A DNA stretch of 64,000 nucleotides from Karstenula rhodostoma CBS 690.94 (GCA_010093485.1 MU001510.1:513709-577708); one strand, 5' to 3'; positions 41,750 through 54,680 are shown, numbered from the stretch's first letter. Notes: generated by a model from the letters alone, not told the origin. Numbers and translations: made by a program.

Positions 41750-44700
41750 CGAACATAAGACGAACGCATTGTTTTCTTAGTACGATTCCCCGGGCATTGG
41801 ACCTACCGTTAGAAGAAGCTTTAGATTTCGGCTCGCTCCATAAATATATTTGGATCCTTCTTCAACCATGGCCTTATCCTGCCCAGTATATGTTACGCGC
41901 AAGTCCGTCGCTGCACGTATGGCCTACTTTTCAAGAAGTCAAGCGCTATCATATAACACGTTGCCGTAAACGGGGGATCTCCCACAAGTGTTCGTGCAAG
42001 CAGTCATTGTTCAACAAGGCCTAGGACTGATCGTGCAGCAGCGTGTTCAATTGGAAGAATGCACTCCTCGATGCAGATCCGTCACTTCTGCTAGTGCTGT
42101 TCGGCAGGTCAGATTATGCATCCAAAGGCTGCTAGCGATGGCCTGTCAATATGCCGTCTACTATTGGACGTAAAGTCCAGTTCCTCCGGTCGATGCATGT
42201 ACATGCGTGCTCTTCACAAAACTTTCGCTGCTGGCGCGATTAGCCAGCCAAGTCCAAATTGATTCGGTCATAGATCATCGCTTGTAACGTAAACGGAACG
42301 ATATGAAACACCTCACCGCTGGAGCTCGCCCGGCATTGTGCTATCACATCCGACCCACGTAGGATCCATGACGTGGGATGTCGAGGCTAGGCAAGGTGCG
42401 ATTTGCAGCCCGTGCGGCGGACTGGTCCGCTTCATCAAGAAACAGCAACCAGCATCTCCGTGGGTGGAACACTTTGCATCATGTCGGCGATTTTGTGCAC
42501 GCGTACTTCCTGACCGTCTTGCATCTCGCGAGGCCACGTTGTATGATGCAACTTGTCGATGAGCGCCACCCGCACGCAGATTTCGCCAGAGCGACGCATG
42601 GTTGATCCCGCACTAGACCACGCAAGAAAGTTGTGTGGCTCATATGCCCGACTAGCCTCTTCATCACATCCTAAGGAAGGTTTCTCAGTTGCACGAGTGA
42701 TAACGTACGCTAATCGTGCCGTAACCGACTGGGGGAAGATGTGTGGCTCATCTGAGCTTGAGAACTCTACTCTACCACAAACGAACACTTTGCAGAGTAA
42801 GCAATGCGACGTCAGCCACATCCCCCAATCAAAAGCGAGACAGCGGATCGGACTCCCAAACGCCTCGGTTCCTGGCCTTCCGGTCGTCTCCGCCAGGCCT
42901 AGCAGATCTGAAATCGCCGACCACCCTGCATGTATCACTGGCTTTGCAATATCGGCCTTGCTGTGAAGTCACAAAATTGACCGACCTGGTACTCGATTTT
43001 TTGCTGGTATATACCAACAACGTGCATCACTGCACGACGAATTGGAATTCGCAAAAGGAATACAAACGACAAAGAGCGACAAACTAAAGAGCGGGACGAA
43101 CCGACCGTATGGGACCTTAGGCATGTCAGCATCGTGGTGTCCGCCATCAGACCTTGGAATGCTCGCACGTACGCGTATCCATGGAGTCTGGACTATACAT
43201 TTAGAGAAACTTACCACACGAGAGTGCATACGAAGGGCAAACACGACATTCGCTTTCATCATATTGCCCGCCCCTCACACAAGTGTCAAGCACCGACATC
43301 TGCGCAGCTAACTAGCATCGTCGAGGTCTGTTCCTGCTGCACGTCGACTTTGGGGTAATGCAGAAGACATTTCCCGCTACGGTCAATGTTGCTTTGAACA
43401 ATGATCTGATTGGCGGATAATCCCCCGCGACTCCTACATTCCCGCAATCCCGTTCAACAGTTTGCGGGGAGAGAGTATGTACGACGGCTTTTCATCACAG
43501 TAAGTACAAGCACGACGACCGCCTTCAGCAAGGCCCTTCCACCAGCATCCCATTGTGGTCCACAGCTGTCGTCGCTGATGGCGAACCACGCCTCAGGCAT
43601 ACAGCAGCGCTCGGTCCGATGCACTGCCAATGAGCACCAAAGTCCGCATACCATGGTCGTCAGAAGCCGCCTTTTTCTTGATACGGGAAGCGACACCAGC
43701 CAGCTCATGTAGTCGGCCGCTTCAGGCAAAATCGACGAGCAGGATTTGGGTTGAACCCAAATGCACGGCGCAACAGCCACGGCAGCAAGCTTCCGACCCT
43801 TGATCGCATACTGTGCCGGGTTCGCGGCTCGCAGTACCCCATGGGCAGGACCCTACTTTGTCTTTAGCGGCGGAGAGACGTTCGGGTACACGGAGAGTAG
43901 AATTCGGAACGATTTGCATACAAGCATGGTGTTGGTTGGGCGGTATGGCCAGAGATCTCGGTAAGGACGGTCATATAGAGATGTTTGTGTTAGTAGATAG
44001 AACATGGCTGTATTACTACTGGAATATGTTCGCTTTTATATCCGGTTACAGAGTGCGAGGGTGGTTAGGCATAGCGCATACCTTTTGACGATGGTTATGA
44101 TTAGTATCATGTCTGGCAAACACATAGATTAACACTACATCCCCTCTCACACCCCCATCAGTGACCTGCAGTTTTTAAAGGGAGATGCTAGTAATATGAT
44201 GGTCGTCACTTGTTTCGGCGTGGTTTGGAGCCGTGTGGCTGAGTAGGGCTGGCCATGCTGCCCAACGCCGGCCCACTGCTGAGTCCTTCAAGGCGTACTG
44301 TAGCACGATAATAGAGCATGCAACGGCTCGTACTGTGCACGGCTATGCCCCATGCTCATCTCCAACAAGCGTGAAATAATGATTGACGAGAGGGTGCACT
44401 CAACAAGCTTTTGCGAACAGGACCCCACCGGTTCGCCAACGACCCCCACGACGAATAAAGGGTACGAGGCGTAGAAGTGCTCAGCCTCATATGCATCACC
44501 GGTTCGAGCGACTGGCGTGGCAGCAAACACAGGCCACGGTGAATGGCAGCCAATAGTGAGGGGCAGAAGCCAGGGCGGCGGGGCAAGGCGAGGGAGAGCG
44601 GGGCAGGAAGGGTGGCGCGGGCGCGTGGTGTGGTGTCATTGTTCAGCCTACATCTCGCAGCTTGCTCACCCTCGCAGGCTAAATTCTCTCTGCTACAAGA

Positions 44701-44796
44701 TCCCCCATCCGCCAGCACTTTCTACCTGCAAAAGCAACATCATCGGCGCTTGCTACAGCTTCACATACACGAATCCAGCAGCCAGCAGCCTCCGTC
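41750..44796. other. 3-kb region without recognisable genes
   Basis: It lies between RSR1 and the VWA gene, both on the plus strand. ORFs of 60-167 codons occur on both strands without familiar motifs; the longest (42938-42435, minus) is not supported. The final 300 bp should contain the promoter of the VWA gene. Confidence 0.45.
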
Positions 44797-47330
44797 ATGG
44801 GTGTAAGTCGACGCGCAACCGCGACACCTACCCCTCACTGCCCCTCGACGCAGGCATCAACGTCATCTGCCTGATGCTAACATTGCGCAACAGCTCGCCA
44901 GCAAACTCGCCGCAGCAAACCAAGGAGGCGCTCCCGGCGGTGGATATCCGCCTCCAGGCCAAGCACAAGGCGCACCCGGAGGTTCCTACGTGAGTCCTGC
45001 TGTTTCTTTGCCCGCATTACGAAGCTCCAGAGCCGTGTTAACCGTTAGCCTTTTCAGCCTGGGCAGCAACAGTACCAAGCGTACCCCGGCGGTCCCCCGC
45101 CACAGGTAAGCGCTTTTTCCTTGCGTCGCATGCTCCCTCGCCATCATCATCAATCATCCTCCATCATCTTTGCGCCACCTGGTCCCGTGTAGGCGCTTTG
45201 CGACGTGTTTGATTCTCGCCCTTTCTTGTCGTTTGGACTCTGCCTTCGGATCCTACCACCTTCGACCCTTTGCGCGCGCCCTCCCACCAGCCACACAACC
45301 TCGCTCTGCTCTGCATCCACCATGGCATACTACGGCGGCCAGCAGCCGTACAGTTATGCGCCTAACAACCGATATCAGTCTCCAGCGCAGCCAGGACAGC
45401 CGCCCATCCCGTCGCCCTACCCCCCAGCTTCCGCGCAACCGCAACCGCCCTTCTCCCCGCCCTACTCTCCTGCATCCGCCCAGGCACCCTACGGGTCGCA
45501 CTCGCCCTATCCCCAGTCACAGTTTGGTTACAACAGACCGCCTCCGCCACCGCCCGGGGGTCAGCCGCAGTCGCCGTATCCGGGCCAGCAGAACCAACAG
45601 TATCAGCAACAGCCTTACGGACAGCAGGACCGCTATCAACAACCACAGCCCTATGGACAGCAGCAACCTTACGGACAACAACAGCAGCAGCAGCAGCCTT
45701 ATGGACAGCAACAACCCTATGGACAAGACCAATATGGCCAGCAACCGCCCTCTGGAAATCCTTTTGTCCGTAACCTCCTACACGCCTTGTGTCTTCGACC
45801 ACATCTACACAACTATCCGGTGGAGATGTTATTGCATGATACAGAGCTTGCGTTTTTTGTTAGTCGCCATGAATCCACGCTGACTGTGTTTTGCAGGGCC
45901 AACCCGGTCAAGGTCCCCCCGGCCAGTACGGAGCTCCACCTCCAGGCGGCCAGTACGGTGGTCCCCCGCAACAGCAGGTGAGTGGCTTGGGTTCAGAAAA
46001 AGGTGTCAATTTGGCTAACATATCATTTAAGGGACCGCCTGGCGACCCCGCTGCATACAGACAGCTCCTGCAGGCATGCATCCAGGAGAAGAACCTAGGA
46101 CACTTCTACCCGCCTGGCACGCAGGTTATTGAGCAGATCGCGCAAAAGGCCCCCCAGCTCATTAGCCAGGTCATCTCACGATGGAAGCTACCTAAGGAGA
46201 TCGCCAACGACGTGGTGAAGCTCGCTCTATACGATATCTGGCTGTATATCGGTACGAGGGCACCAGTGCAAACGCATGAAAACGAATACTAATTGCGCTA
46301 TAGATGACTCCGGTTCCATGCAGTTCGAAGAAGGTGGCGAGCGAATCAAGGATCTGCGCCTTATTTTGGAGCGGGTCGCTTTCGCCGCGACGCTCTTCGA
46401 TGCCGATGGTATCAACGTCCGATTCATGAACACCAACCTGCCAGACAACTTGGCGAACCACGTGGCCCAAGAGGCCCAGATCGAGAGTCTTATGCGCGGT
46501 GTCCAGTTCAAGGGCCTCACACCTATGGGAACCAGCTTGAAGAAGAAGGTCATTGATCCACTTATTTCGCAGGCCCGCGCGGGTCAGTTCAGGAAACCTG
46601 TGCTGGTCATTACCGTCACCGATGGACAGCCAGCTGGCGAACCGCAGAATGCCGTCCTGGACACCATCAACGAGGCCGTCCGATCATTGCCTCCTGGCGG
46701 TATTGCTTTCCAATTTGCCCAGGTAGGAAACGATCAAGCCGCGCGCGCGTTCCTCGGAAAGTTGGATGAGGACCCGCAGCTTGATAAGTTCATCGACTGC
46801 ACGTCGAGTAAGTGCCCCCATGAAGAAGCTAGACGTTTTGCGTCTAAGTTTCATGCTGCAGAGTAATGTGTTGACAATATCTAGACTTTGAGAACGAGCA
46901 AGAGGAAATGGCCCGCGCCAACCCTCCTATCGATCTGACACCCGACCAGTGGATCCTGAAGCTGATTCTCGGCGCCATCGATTCCAGCTACGACACCCAA
47001 GACCAGAAGAGCAGCCGCCCGTCTGGTGGGTACGGAGGTCCTCCCCAGCAAGGCTACGGCGGCCCTCCCCAGCAAGGTTATGGACAGCCTCCTCAGCAAG
47101 GTTACGGACAGCCGCCCCAGCAAGGTGGTTACCCGCCACAAGGCCAACAATACGGAGGCCCCCCTCAGCAAGGCTACGGACAGCCGCCTCAGGGCTATCC
47201 TCCTCAAGGTCAGGGTCAGGGCCAGTACGGTGCACCCCCGCCTGGAGGTCGCCCGCCGCAAGGTGGTCCCGGTGGCTACCCCGGTCAGCAGCCTCAATAC
47301 GGTGCACCGCCCCCAGGTGGCCGTTACTAG
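44797..47330 (+). CDS. von Willebrand A domain protein with Gln/Pro/Tyr/Gly-rich flanks
   Basis: The likely structure is eight exons: 44797-44802, 44894-44989, 45058-45105, 45343-45765, 45897-45977, 46032-46251, 46304-46807 and 46885-47330, about 607 aa. The first exon codes only for Met-Gly; the second starts LASKLAAANQGG. Exon 4 codes for PYGQQ-type repeats. The VWA domain (about residues 265-460) has a complete metal-binding MIDAS: DDSGSM (DxSxS), Thr in GLTPMGTSL and Asp in ITVTDGQPAGE. The tail repeats QQGYGQPPQ-like units. The part before the VWA domain (YRQLLQACIQEKNLGHFYPP) is helical. MIDAS-type VWA domains bind ligands through a divalent metal; here the partner is unknown. The exon 4 donor (GTCCGT) is weak, and an alternative start at 45322 (MAYYGG) is possible. 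Confidence 0.75.
45590..45755 (+). repeat. Coding repeat, PYGQQ/QQPYG units
   Basis: A CAG/CAA-rich minisatellite inside the VWA gene codes for six or more Q-Q-P-Y-G units, plus a run of seven Gln. It is a likely place for length variation between isolates. Confidence 0.8.
47030..47330 (+). repeat. Coding repeat, GYGQPPQQ / PPQG units
   Basis: The last exon of the VWA gene is almost fully made of short units such as QQGYGGPP and GYGQPPQQ, six or more copies, then GQGQYGAPPPGG-like units. The Tyr/Gly/Gln/Pro pattern resembles low-complexity XYPPX tails. Confidence 0.8.
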
Positions 47331-48355
47331 AGAGTTGAATTCTTAATCAAGTGTATTGACATGGTTGTATTGGTTCTTAGTTTCTGGGTTTCATGAAGCG
47401 GGCCGGACATGCCTTGGGTCACTTCTCGTGCGAACCATTACAGGAGTCTCACCAATGGATGTCTATATAGTTATATGTAGTGGTTGGAGTCAAAATGCAC
47501 GACGATCGTGCCGTGGAATTGTGTCATCTTGTGATTTCTCGCCCAGCCCAAACACGTTCTACACCATACCGCGAAGCTGTCGACCACATGATCCTCTCTC
47601 ACTCCCTCTTCTGGAGGTAATTCCCCATGATTATATGGAGGGAAATAATAACAAAAAGATAGAGTCCCCGTGAGGAGTACAGAAAGGTATCTGCCCTAGC
47701 TAACAGTTCAAAAATAAACGTATTCAATAAAAAAAATGTCACGAAAAAAGCAAAAGTTACAACTATGACATGATTACTGTAAAGGAATCGATGTCTCTTT
47801 TAAAATTTGATAGCCTGTGCGCAGGGTACCATGGGCTCCCATGAAGATTTTCTGATTGTTGGCACGAACCACGAAATGGTAAAAAGGTAGGCTCTTATAG
47901 AGCAGGAAGCCGGAAAGAGACTAGGCTCCGTTGACCGCGGACGTGGGGAAAAGGGGAATATATATATTGCATTAAGCCGAGTTGGGGGACTGAAGACGGG
48001 TCTGTGATGATCCGATGCCTACTCGCAATACCTCGTACGAGGATGAGTAAGCAATTTCCGCTCACGCTCCAAGAACGGCCTGGGAACGAAGTTCACACAT
48101 GAGTTCGGACATTAAGATCGTGTGTGAGGACGGCGAGCGTGGCCACGTACAGTTTCGTGTGTAGGAGGCTCAGGGCATCGTGAGCAGTGAGAAGTTACAA
48201 TTGTAAGCGCGCTCCACCTCGGAGGTTAGTCCCTTTCTAGAGGCAAAAAAGAAAGCTTGCCCCGTTTTGGCTAAGCTCAATGGACATTGCTTCACACTTC
48301 TGACCTCTCCACTGCGACTCTTCATCCCGAACACTCGCACCCAGGAGGGACTCGC
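47331..48355. other. Intergenic region before the Zn2Cys6 gene
   Basis: About 1 kb with A-rich and TATATATA stretches (around 47720-47760 and 47960). No gene is seen. Confidence 0.5.
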
Positions 48356-50022
48356 ATGCGCTTTTCATACTGTCCTGCAATGGGCCATACGCTTCGCCGG
48401 TCGTGCGCCGCGTGTGCCAAGTCGAAGCTCGGCTGCGATCTACGGTTGCCGCGGTGTTCGCGATGCGAAAAGCGCAATGCCAGATGCGTGTACGCAAATG
48501 AACCATTGACAGGGCTGACAGCCGCGTCAAAGTGGCACCATAATAGGACGACGCCGTCACCTGAGGGCACCATATCAACTTTAACCCATTACCGACCTGG
48601 ATCGTTAGATATGGACCCCTTTGATTCATATCCGCAGACCCGACTTCCTCGAGAACACGTGCAGCGACTCATTCATACGTGTACGTGAACTGTTGATCAC
48701 GGGGCATTCCGGAGCTTAACTAAACAGTCTAGTCCTACATAAAATCGCTTTCCAATACTACCCCCTAGATCTTAGCGCTACTTCGAATCCTTTTCTAATA
48801 TCATGGTGGTGAGTTAGCCGAACATCAACACTGGCCATGGGGCCTCTCTTCATCATTTGCTTACCGAGTAGGCCACTCGCGCTGGGGGATCCCGCGTTGT
48901 TCCACGTCTCGCTCCAGACGGCATGCCTCGACGAAGAATTGTGGGCCCAGAAGGGCTTCCAGACATCGGAACTACTAATGGCTGACTCTGTCGCGCTGCT
49001 TCGACGGAAAGTCGAAGACACGTCGCTAGCCGTTCAAGACGGTACCATGAACTCTGTGATCACCCTCGCCGCGATAGAAGTGAGTCCAGCGTCCTGACTT
49101 CCGAGCAAACTAACACGTATGCTGATCCAATACGTTAGTTTGGCAAAGGTAATCTCAAAGTCGGCTTAATGCACGTTGACGGTGTCAAGAGACTCGTCGA
49201 TCTCAGAGGCGGCATCAATGCCGTGTGGCAAACAAGTCCGCTCACAGCGAGGATGGTGAGCTGGTAAAGAAGCCCCCACTGATTGTCAATATCATGCTGA
49301 TAACGGACAGGGTCTCAATGCTTATCACGCGGCAGCCGCAGTTCGAGACACAGGATGACTTCGGCTCAGGAAGCGGCATCCCACCAATACCAGAGTGGCA
49401 GTTGGATCCTTTAGCCAAAGCTGAAGATGCCTGGTACCTCGGCGAAGACTATTGTGATATAATCACCAAGAATGTCTTCATGCGCCTGAACCATGTCTTC
49501 CGACAAGCAAATCGCACATCACTACCGCCTACTCGTCTTCACGACTTAGCTAGTTTCGTCATCCACCGCCTTCTCGCCGCGACTATAGATCCACAGGCAC
49601 CTCCACCAGCGACGTATTCCGAGTGCATTCGCTGTGCGCTAGTATCGTACATGTTCATTCTTCAAGGGCCGACATACTACTCTCACGCGGTTATACTACA
49701 AGATGTAGTCATTCGATATATCGCTAGTCTCGAGCAACTCGAATCAGAATTTCGTGTGTATGATGAGATCGACATGTGGCTGCACGCAGTGGGGCTCGTC
49801 GCGTCAGCAGGAACCGTCGAATATTCGTGGTTTGCCAGTCGAACTGCGATAATCACCACGTCCATGGCGTTGGTTGGATGGGAAGATGTAATAGCGCGGC
49901 TTAAGAATGTGCTATGGCTAAATATGCCGAATGGCGAAACCATGTTCCGCCCTCATTGGGAGGAGGCCTTTGAGATCGCGGAGTGGGCTGAGGTAGACAA
50001 CGCGAACTTATCCACAAGTTAA
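48356..50022 (+). CDS. Zn2Cys6 transcription factor with fungal regulatory domain
   Basis: Five exons (48356-48680, 48733-48808, 48872-49079, 49139-49263, 49311-50022) close in phase and give 481 aa. The DNA-binding cluster reads CAACAKSKLGC, six residues, then CSRCEKRNARC: spacing C-x2-C-x6-C-x6-C-x2-C-x6-C, a binuclear zinc cluster. The regulatory part includes DPALFHVSLQTACLDEELW, DGVKRLVDLRGGINAVW and DEIDMWLHAVGLVASAGTVE, typical of the fungal-specific domain of short regulators. The start could be 48356 (MRFSYC) or 48379 (MGHTLRR). The fourth intron is placed at GTAAAG because it yields the usual SW in ARMVSWVSM. The target genes are unknown; the neighbours do not form a clear cluster. 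Confidence 0.82.
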
Positions 50023-50479
50023 AGAGAACGGTCAAGGCTCCAACAACCCCTTAATTACCAACATCGAACGCATTCCTCAAAAACAATTGTCTCTGGTTCG
50101 GGAACATTTGTTTTGTGGCCTCTGAGGGTCGAAATCCGTGGCACAGACAGTTGCGGGGCATTGAATGCAAGCATGCCTTGCGTTCCACTACAACCACTTT
50201 TAGTCATGAGCCGAGGGCCCATAAGCAGTAGGTTATTGCGCAATAGCAATGTGAGGCTTCGAAACGAATCAATGCTCTTCGATTCAAGCTCCGGCAACAA
50301 GGGCTCGGCATAACCTCCTCGTCGATCATTTCTCGCGAACCTGATAACGGCCATAATGACGTGTTGCTATGGTGCGTGAAACGCTCATCGCAGAAAGCAC
50401 AGAATGTACGATCACAAGATGAATGCACACATAACAAAAAACCTCCTTCATGGACCCGAGGACGGTCAGGCCGACTGCA
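50023..50479. other. Gap between the Zn2Cys6 gene and the phosphatase relic
   Basis: About 450 bp without a supported gene. It contains the 3' UTR of the regulator and perhaps the dead promoter of the phosphatase. Confidence 0.45.
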
Positions 50480-51000
50480 GGCCTTTCGAGCCACGCTTAT
50501 CAAACGTCTCAGCTTTCTGGCTACGGCCAATCTTGCCCTTGCGGCACCCTACGTCTACGGAAGCGGCCTACCACCCGCTGAAACACCGACAGTGTGGTAT
50601 ACGGCAGCCACCTCCGTCGATATAGCTACAGCGTCGACAGAGTCCTCCACATCCGACGTGAAAGGCAAGGCTTTTGATGGCATCCTGCAGATCTATCTTG
50701 AAACAACTTCCTACGAGGACGCGACTGCCGAGCGTATGGCCTCGGAGCTCCGAGTCAGCCCCACTGCATCGCTCCTGCTAGTGGTGATACCTTGAACAGC
50801 GACAGCTCCATCCTGGTGGATAAAAATATATTCGCCATTATCGATCTTCTTGAAGATCGAGGTATGAGCTGGAGCAACTAAAACGAAGGTCGTACCTATT
50901 CCAGCTTCCAGGGGTTCCGCTATGAGAATCCGATCGATATTGGAATGAAGAAATTGCTTGCGGCAGCTTCGAGAGTTATCACTGGAATCAGTCGTATAGA
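50480..51000 (+). pseudogene. Relic of a secreted acid phosphatase (phosphoesterase family)
   Basis: One frame holds a signal-peptide-like stretch (RLSFLATANLALAAP), then STSDVKGKAFDGILQIYLET and TSYEDATAE, which match the start of the mature domain of fungal secreted acid phosphatases (VKGKAFDR-x5-LENTDY type). After a TGA at about 50793 the next frame gives FAIIDLLEDRGMSWSN, a TAA, then TYSSFQGFRYENPIDIG, matching the segment that normally follows about 70 residues later. The catalytic centre and the C-terminal half are not found, and the ATG is missing. Several stops and frame changes make it a pseudogene. Confidence 0.78.
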
Positions 51001-51244
51001 GGGGTCTTCAGCAGCGCACACAACATCACACATACCTACCAGTACCATGCCCTCCTGCGATGCCTATCGCTACACCCATCACCACCTATCCGTGGGCTGC
51101 AACGCCAATTCCTCAAACGGACATCTCTTGGATGAGTGGCAACGAAAAATGAGTTACGCATAGGTGGTAGCAGCTTGGAATCAGCTTCGCTTGGATGATA
51201 TTTTCAGCTAAACATTTTCCCCAACCTTGCGCCACAATCGCAGT

Positions 51245-53515
51245 CTACTGCTTCTTCAGCCATATCAGCTTGCTCTGATAATCCGCCCTGTCCCATTTTA
51301 TATTGATACCACCATTCATATACGTCGCGCCCGTGTACGTGCCGTTATCGAGGTCATTAAAGTACCTCGCTTTGGGGTCCAACCCCTGCAACTTGACAGC
51401 CGGCGCAGCAGGCTTCACAGTATACTTCTGCTGGAAAGCAAACACGACGCTCTCACTACCGTCCTCTGAAACGAACTGCGTCGCAGGCCAAGGACTGTTA
51501 TCGGGTAGTGCCAGACGGTAGAACTCGCCCGAGATGACAATCGGATTGACCTTTTTTGCCTCGGCCATGATGGACGGTATGGTTGCGGCTTCGTGCTCGC
51601 TGAGCTCTTCCGGGTTGAGTTCGAGCCCGAAGGAGCCGCACTGCATCGCCACGTGGCCGCGGAACTCGATGGAGATGTTGCGCTGGTTGAAGCCGTTGGG
51701 TGCCTTCGAGATGTGGCAGCCCATCGCGGAAGGCGGGTATACCAGGGACGTGCCGAGCTGGATCGTAAGTCTGTCGCTCGCATCTGTGTTGTCCGAGGTC
51801 CAGTGCTGGGGCCAGTAATGGAGGAGTCCGGCATCGAAACGTCCGCCACCAGAGGCGCAACCTTCCCAGAGGACATCCGGATAGCGCGTGGTCAAGTTGT
51901 CGATGACACGGTAGAGACCGAGGATGTACTTGTATGAGTCGGACGGGTGGGACAGCTCGTGCATGCCGCGGTTGTTGTCCCACTTCACATACTGGATGTT
52001 GGCTGAATCAAGGATATCCGAGACAGTGTTGATGATGAAGTCTTGTACCTCTGGCAAACCCACGTTGAGAACCATCTGGTTCCTGGTGAGAGTTCGCGCA
52101 TGCTTGCCCGCGTGCAGAACCCATTCTGGGTGCTCGTTGTAGAGCGTCGAGTTCAGATCGACCATCTCCGGTTCCACCCAGATACCGAATTGCATTGGCT
52201 GAGAGGAATCGAGGACGGTGAGGTTGTTGACCTGCGCCACATAAGGGCCCAGACCGTCGGGAAAATACTGCGGGTTTGGCGTCCAGTCTCCGAGGCCGAG
52301 CGAGTCGTTTTGGCGTGGGTATTCGACGCCGAACCACCCATCGTCGTTGACGAAAAGCTCGACACCGAGCTTCTCCGCTTCGCCCGCTAGTCTGACGAGG
52401 GATGTCTGGTTGATATCGAAGCCAAGACCTTCCCATGAGTTCAGTAAGATAGGTCTTGTCTTGTGAGTTTGCTTCCCTCGCGACAGATGGTTCCTGTACA
52501 AGTCGTGGAAAGACCGGGACATTCCGTTGACGCCCTCCGCAGAATACACAGATACTGCCTCGGGGGATTGGAACGACTCGCCAGGCTTCACCTTGATGCT
52601 GGTATGCAGAGAGTTGAGCCCGAAGAGAACGCGAACAAAGCCATTCGAAAACTTCTCAGCAGTTGCTTCAAAGCTTCCTGTCCAGACCAGGTTGAACCCC
52701 CAAGCCTCACCAGAAGTCTCGGTCGTGCTGGGAGATACCAGGGCAAAGAAGGGGTTGTGGAGATGAGAGCCAAACCCCTCGGTGCTTCGGAAAGTAGTCT
52801 CGCCGTAATCAATCTTTCTCTTAACCCGGTTAAACTCGTGCGACCAATCACCCTGCACTTCGATCATGTCCAGATCGACATTGGGGAAGTCGGTGCTGAA
52901 GCTGGCTGCTCTTTCGATTGAGATATCCCCGGTTCCATTGTTGGTGACGCTGAAGCTCCTCGCAATGGCGTTGTACTTGGGGAATATCGAGTACGAAAGC
53001 ACAGCCGAGACATCTGATACATTGTCGTACAGGTGCACCTGAAGCGTCGAGACATCGCTGTCGTTACCGTACGTGGCAGGTAGCCCTGGTAGCTCTGGCT
53101 TACCCTGGACAACTTGATGTGACTTGTAAAGCAACGCAGTCACGGTGTCTCCGTCGGGGTGTCCGATGTGGATCGCAGGCAGTCGTGGATCACTCCGGCC
53201 GACGTCAGGAAACTCTCTCCGCAGATTCGCCAAGTTATCGTGCCAGCCCCATGGTAGCACAAAAGCTGGTGGCGTGAAGTCGTCAACCGGTGCTCCAAAA
53301 TGATCCGAAATGAGTTCGCCGGATTCGGTATCGACATGGAAAAGGTACGACACATTATCACCAGTCAACGTGAAATTGGTGCCGTCAGCCGATATAGCTA
53401 GATCCCGTCAATCGAAAGCGCAAGTATACCAGCAGTGCGAACACGTACCATCTTGACCAACAGAGACTGTGGCTAGCAAAGCCGCCAATACAACCGCACG
53501 AAAGGCACCCATCAT
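51245..53515 (-). CDS. Secreted GH36 alpha-galactosidase
   Basis: Two exons (53515-53449, 53397-51245) give 739 aa, the usual length for fungal GH36. The enzyme releases terminal alpha-1,6-galactose from raffinose-type sugars and galactomannans. A signal peptide (AFRAVVLAALLATVSVG) is followed by the N-terminal beta-supersandwich (to about residue 330) and a (beta/alpha)8 barrel starting at KTRPILLNSWEGLGFDI. The nucleophile Asp is in IQYVKWDNNRGMHE, the acid/base Asp in WTSDNTDASDRL. Other family marks are ELFVNDDGWFGVEYPRQND and EGCASGGGRFD. Many NxS/T sites fit secretion. The intron after the signal peptide is in phase. The short upstream region contains a TATA-like stretch. Confidence 0.95.
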
Positions 53516-54680
53516 GAGCAGCGACCGAGGAGCGATACATCGTGAGCCCCGGCTGCCCTGCCGCACCTATATATCGTGGGAAATCCGTCTTCAGCGTGCG
53601 TTCCCTAACCAAGCCGATCGTGAGGGGTACAAAGCTCAGGCTCCACAACCTGTGGGGTACGGTGCATAAAGTTAGGCAGCCAAGGCCTCGCCCATTGAAC
53701 ATGTTCAGACGGGAGAATTCCCTCCGATCTCTCCTTCTTCATGCGGTTAGGGCATTGGCGCATCGAAAAACGACAGCTGCAGTGAATGACGCACAACCGT
53801 TAACCAGGTACCGCCTCCGCGATCCCCAGCCTTCCCCATTTCTTGGTCCCTGGCCCGCGGACCGCATCGCCGTGAGCTCTTTGCAGGTCATACGTACGGA
53901 CTTTTAGGAGCAGGTAAAACGAGAATCGCTAGAAGCATGAAAGAGCCTGAGGAATAGACTTCAACGAATCCAGACTTGACTCAACTGACACCATCCGAAT
54001 CGCGTATAAAACAGTAAGCAAACCGTTAGTATACATGTACAGTCGATCATGAGGTTCTCGGGACTAGCTCCGATCTTTAGCAGGTAATCTTTTACGTTGT
54101 GCAAGGCTGTTTGAGGACATTGCGAACCTTGCATGCGTTAGTCTCTCAACCCTCCCGGTCGAATGTATACGCCGCTCCAATCCGGCGAAAATAAAAAACT
54201 AACCTGGATGCAGATGAATGGAGCAATGGAAGGACAAAAAGGCTCATCACGCAACCTCGGTAGTCTGCAAAGCGTGCTGGTGTCGCAGCGGCAACTGCGG
54301 GGCCGGCACAGGGACAGCAGCCTCATGCAAGCCGGGTCTTTATGACCGTTGAACCTCAGCCTCAGCTTCCTGCTCTCAGCATAGACGACCCTTCTGATGC
54401 GGTTGGACCTGCCTACTGGCTGACTCTAACGACCTTTCAACGTGATCAGATCTAGCGATCGTTGGAGGCCAGTCGGTGCACATAATAATTCTGACGCTTG
54501 GGTATTTGTTCGATAGCCTCTCTGGACTTATGTACGCTCTTAGGTCATAAACGAGTATCGCAGCCAGCATACTATCCGGGTCAATATATCGTATCAACTC
54601 AAACACATCTACCTATCGCATGTCCAACCCAGCTCTCATCAGCCCCTTCACGACCCCATACAGCCAGGCAGAAGAAGTGC
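53516..54680. other. Intergenic region upstream of the GH36 gene
   Basis: About 1.2 kb between the GH36 start and the 3' end of the MDR gene, both on the minus strand. It has the GH36 TATA box and no supported gene. Confidence 0.5.
53568..53574 (-). promoter_or_regulatory. TATA box candidate of the GH36 gene
   Basis: TATATAT core 53-59 bp before the ATG at 53515 on the minus strand. Confidence 0.45.

Noticed and set aside
42435..42938. 167-codon minus-strand ORF in the 3-kb gap
   Set aside because: It contains LIDKLHHTTWPREMQDGQEV, which looks protein-like, but I cannot link it to a family, other frames are equally open and no neighbouring exon fits.
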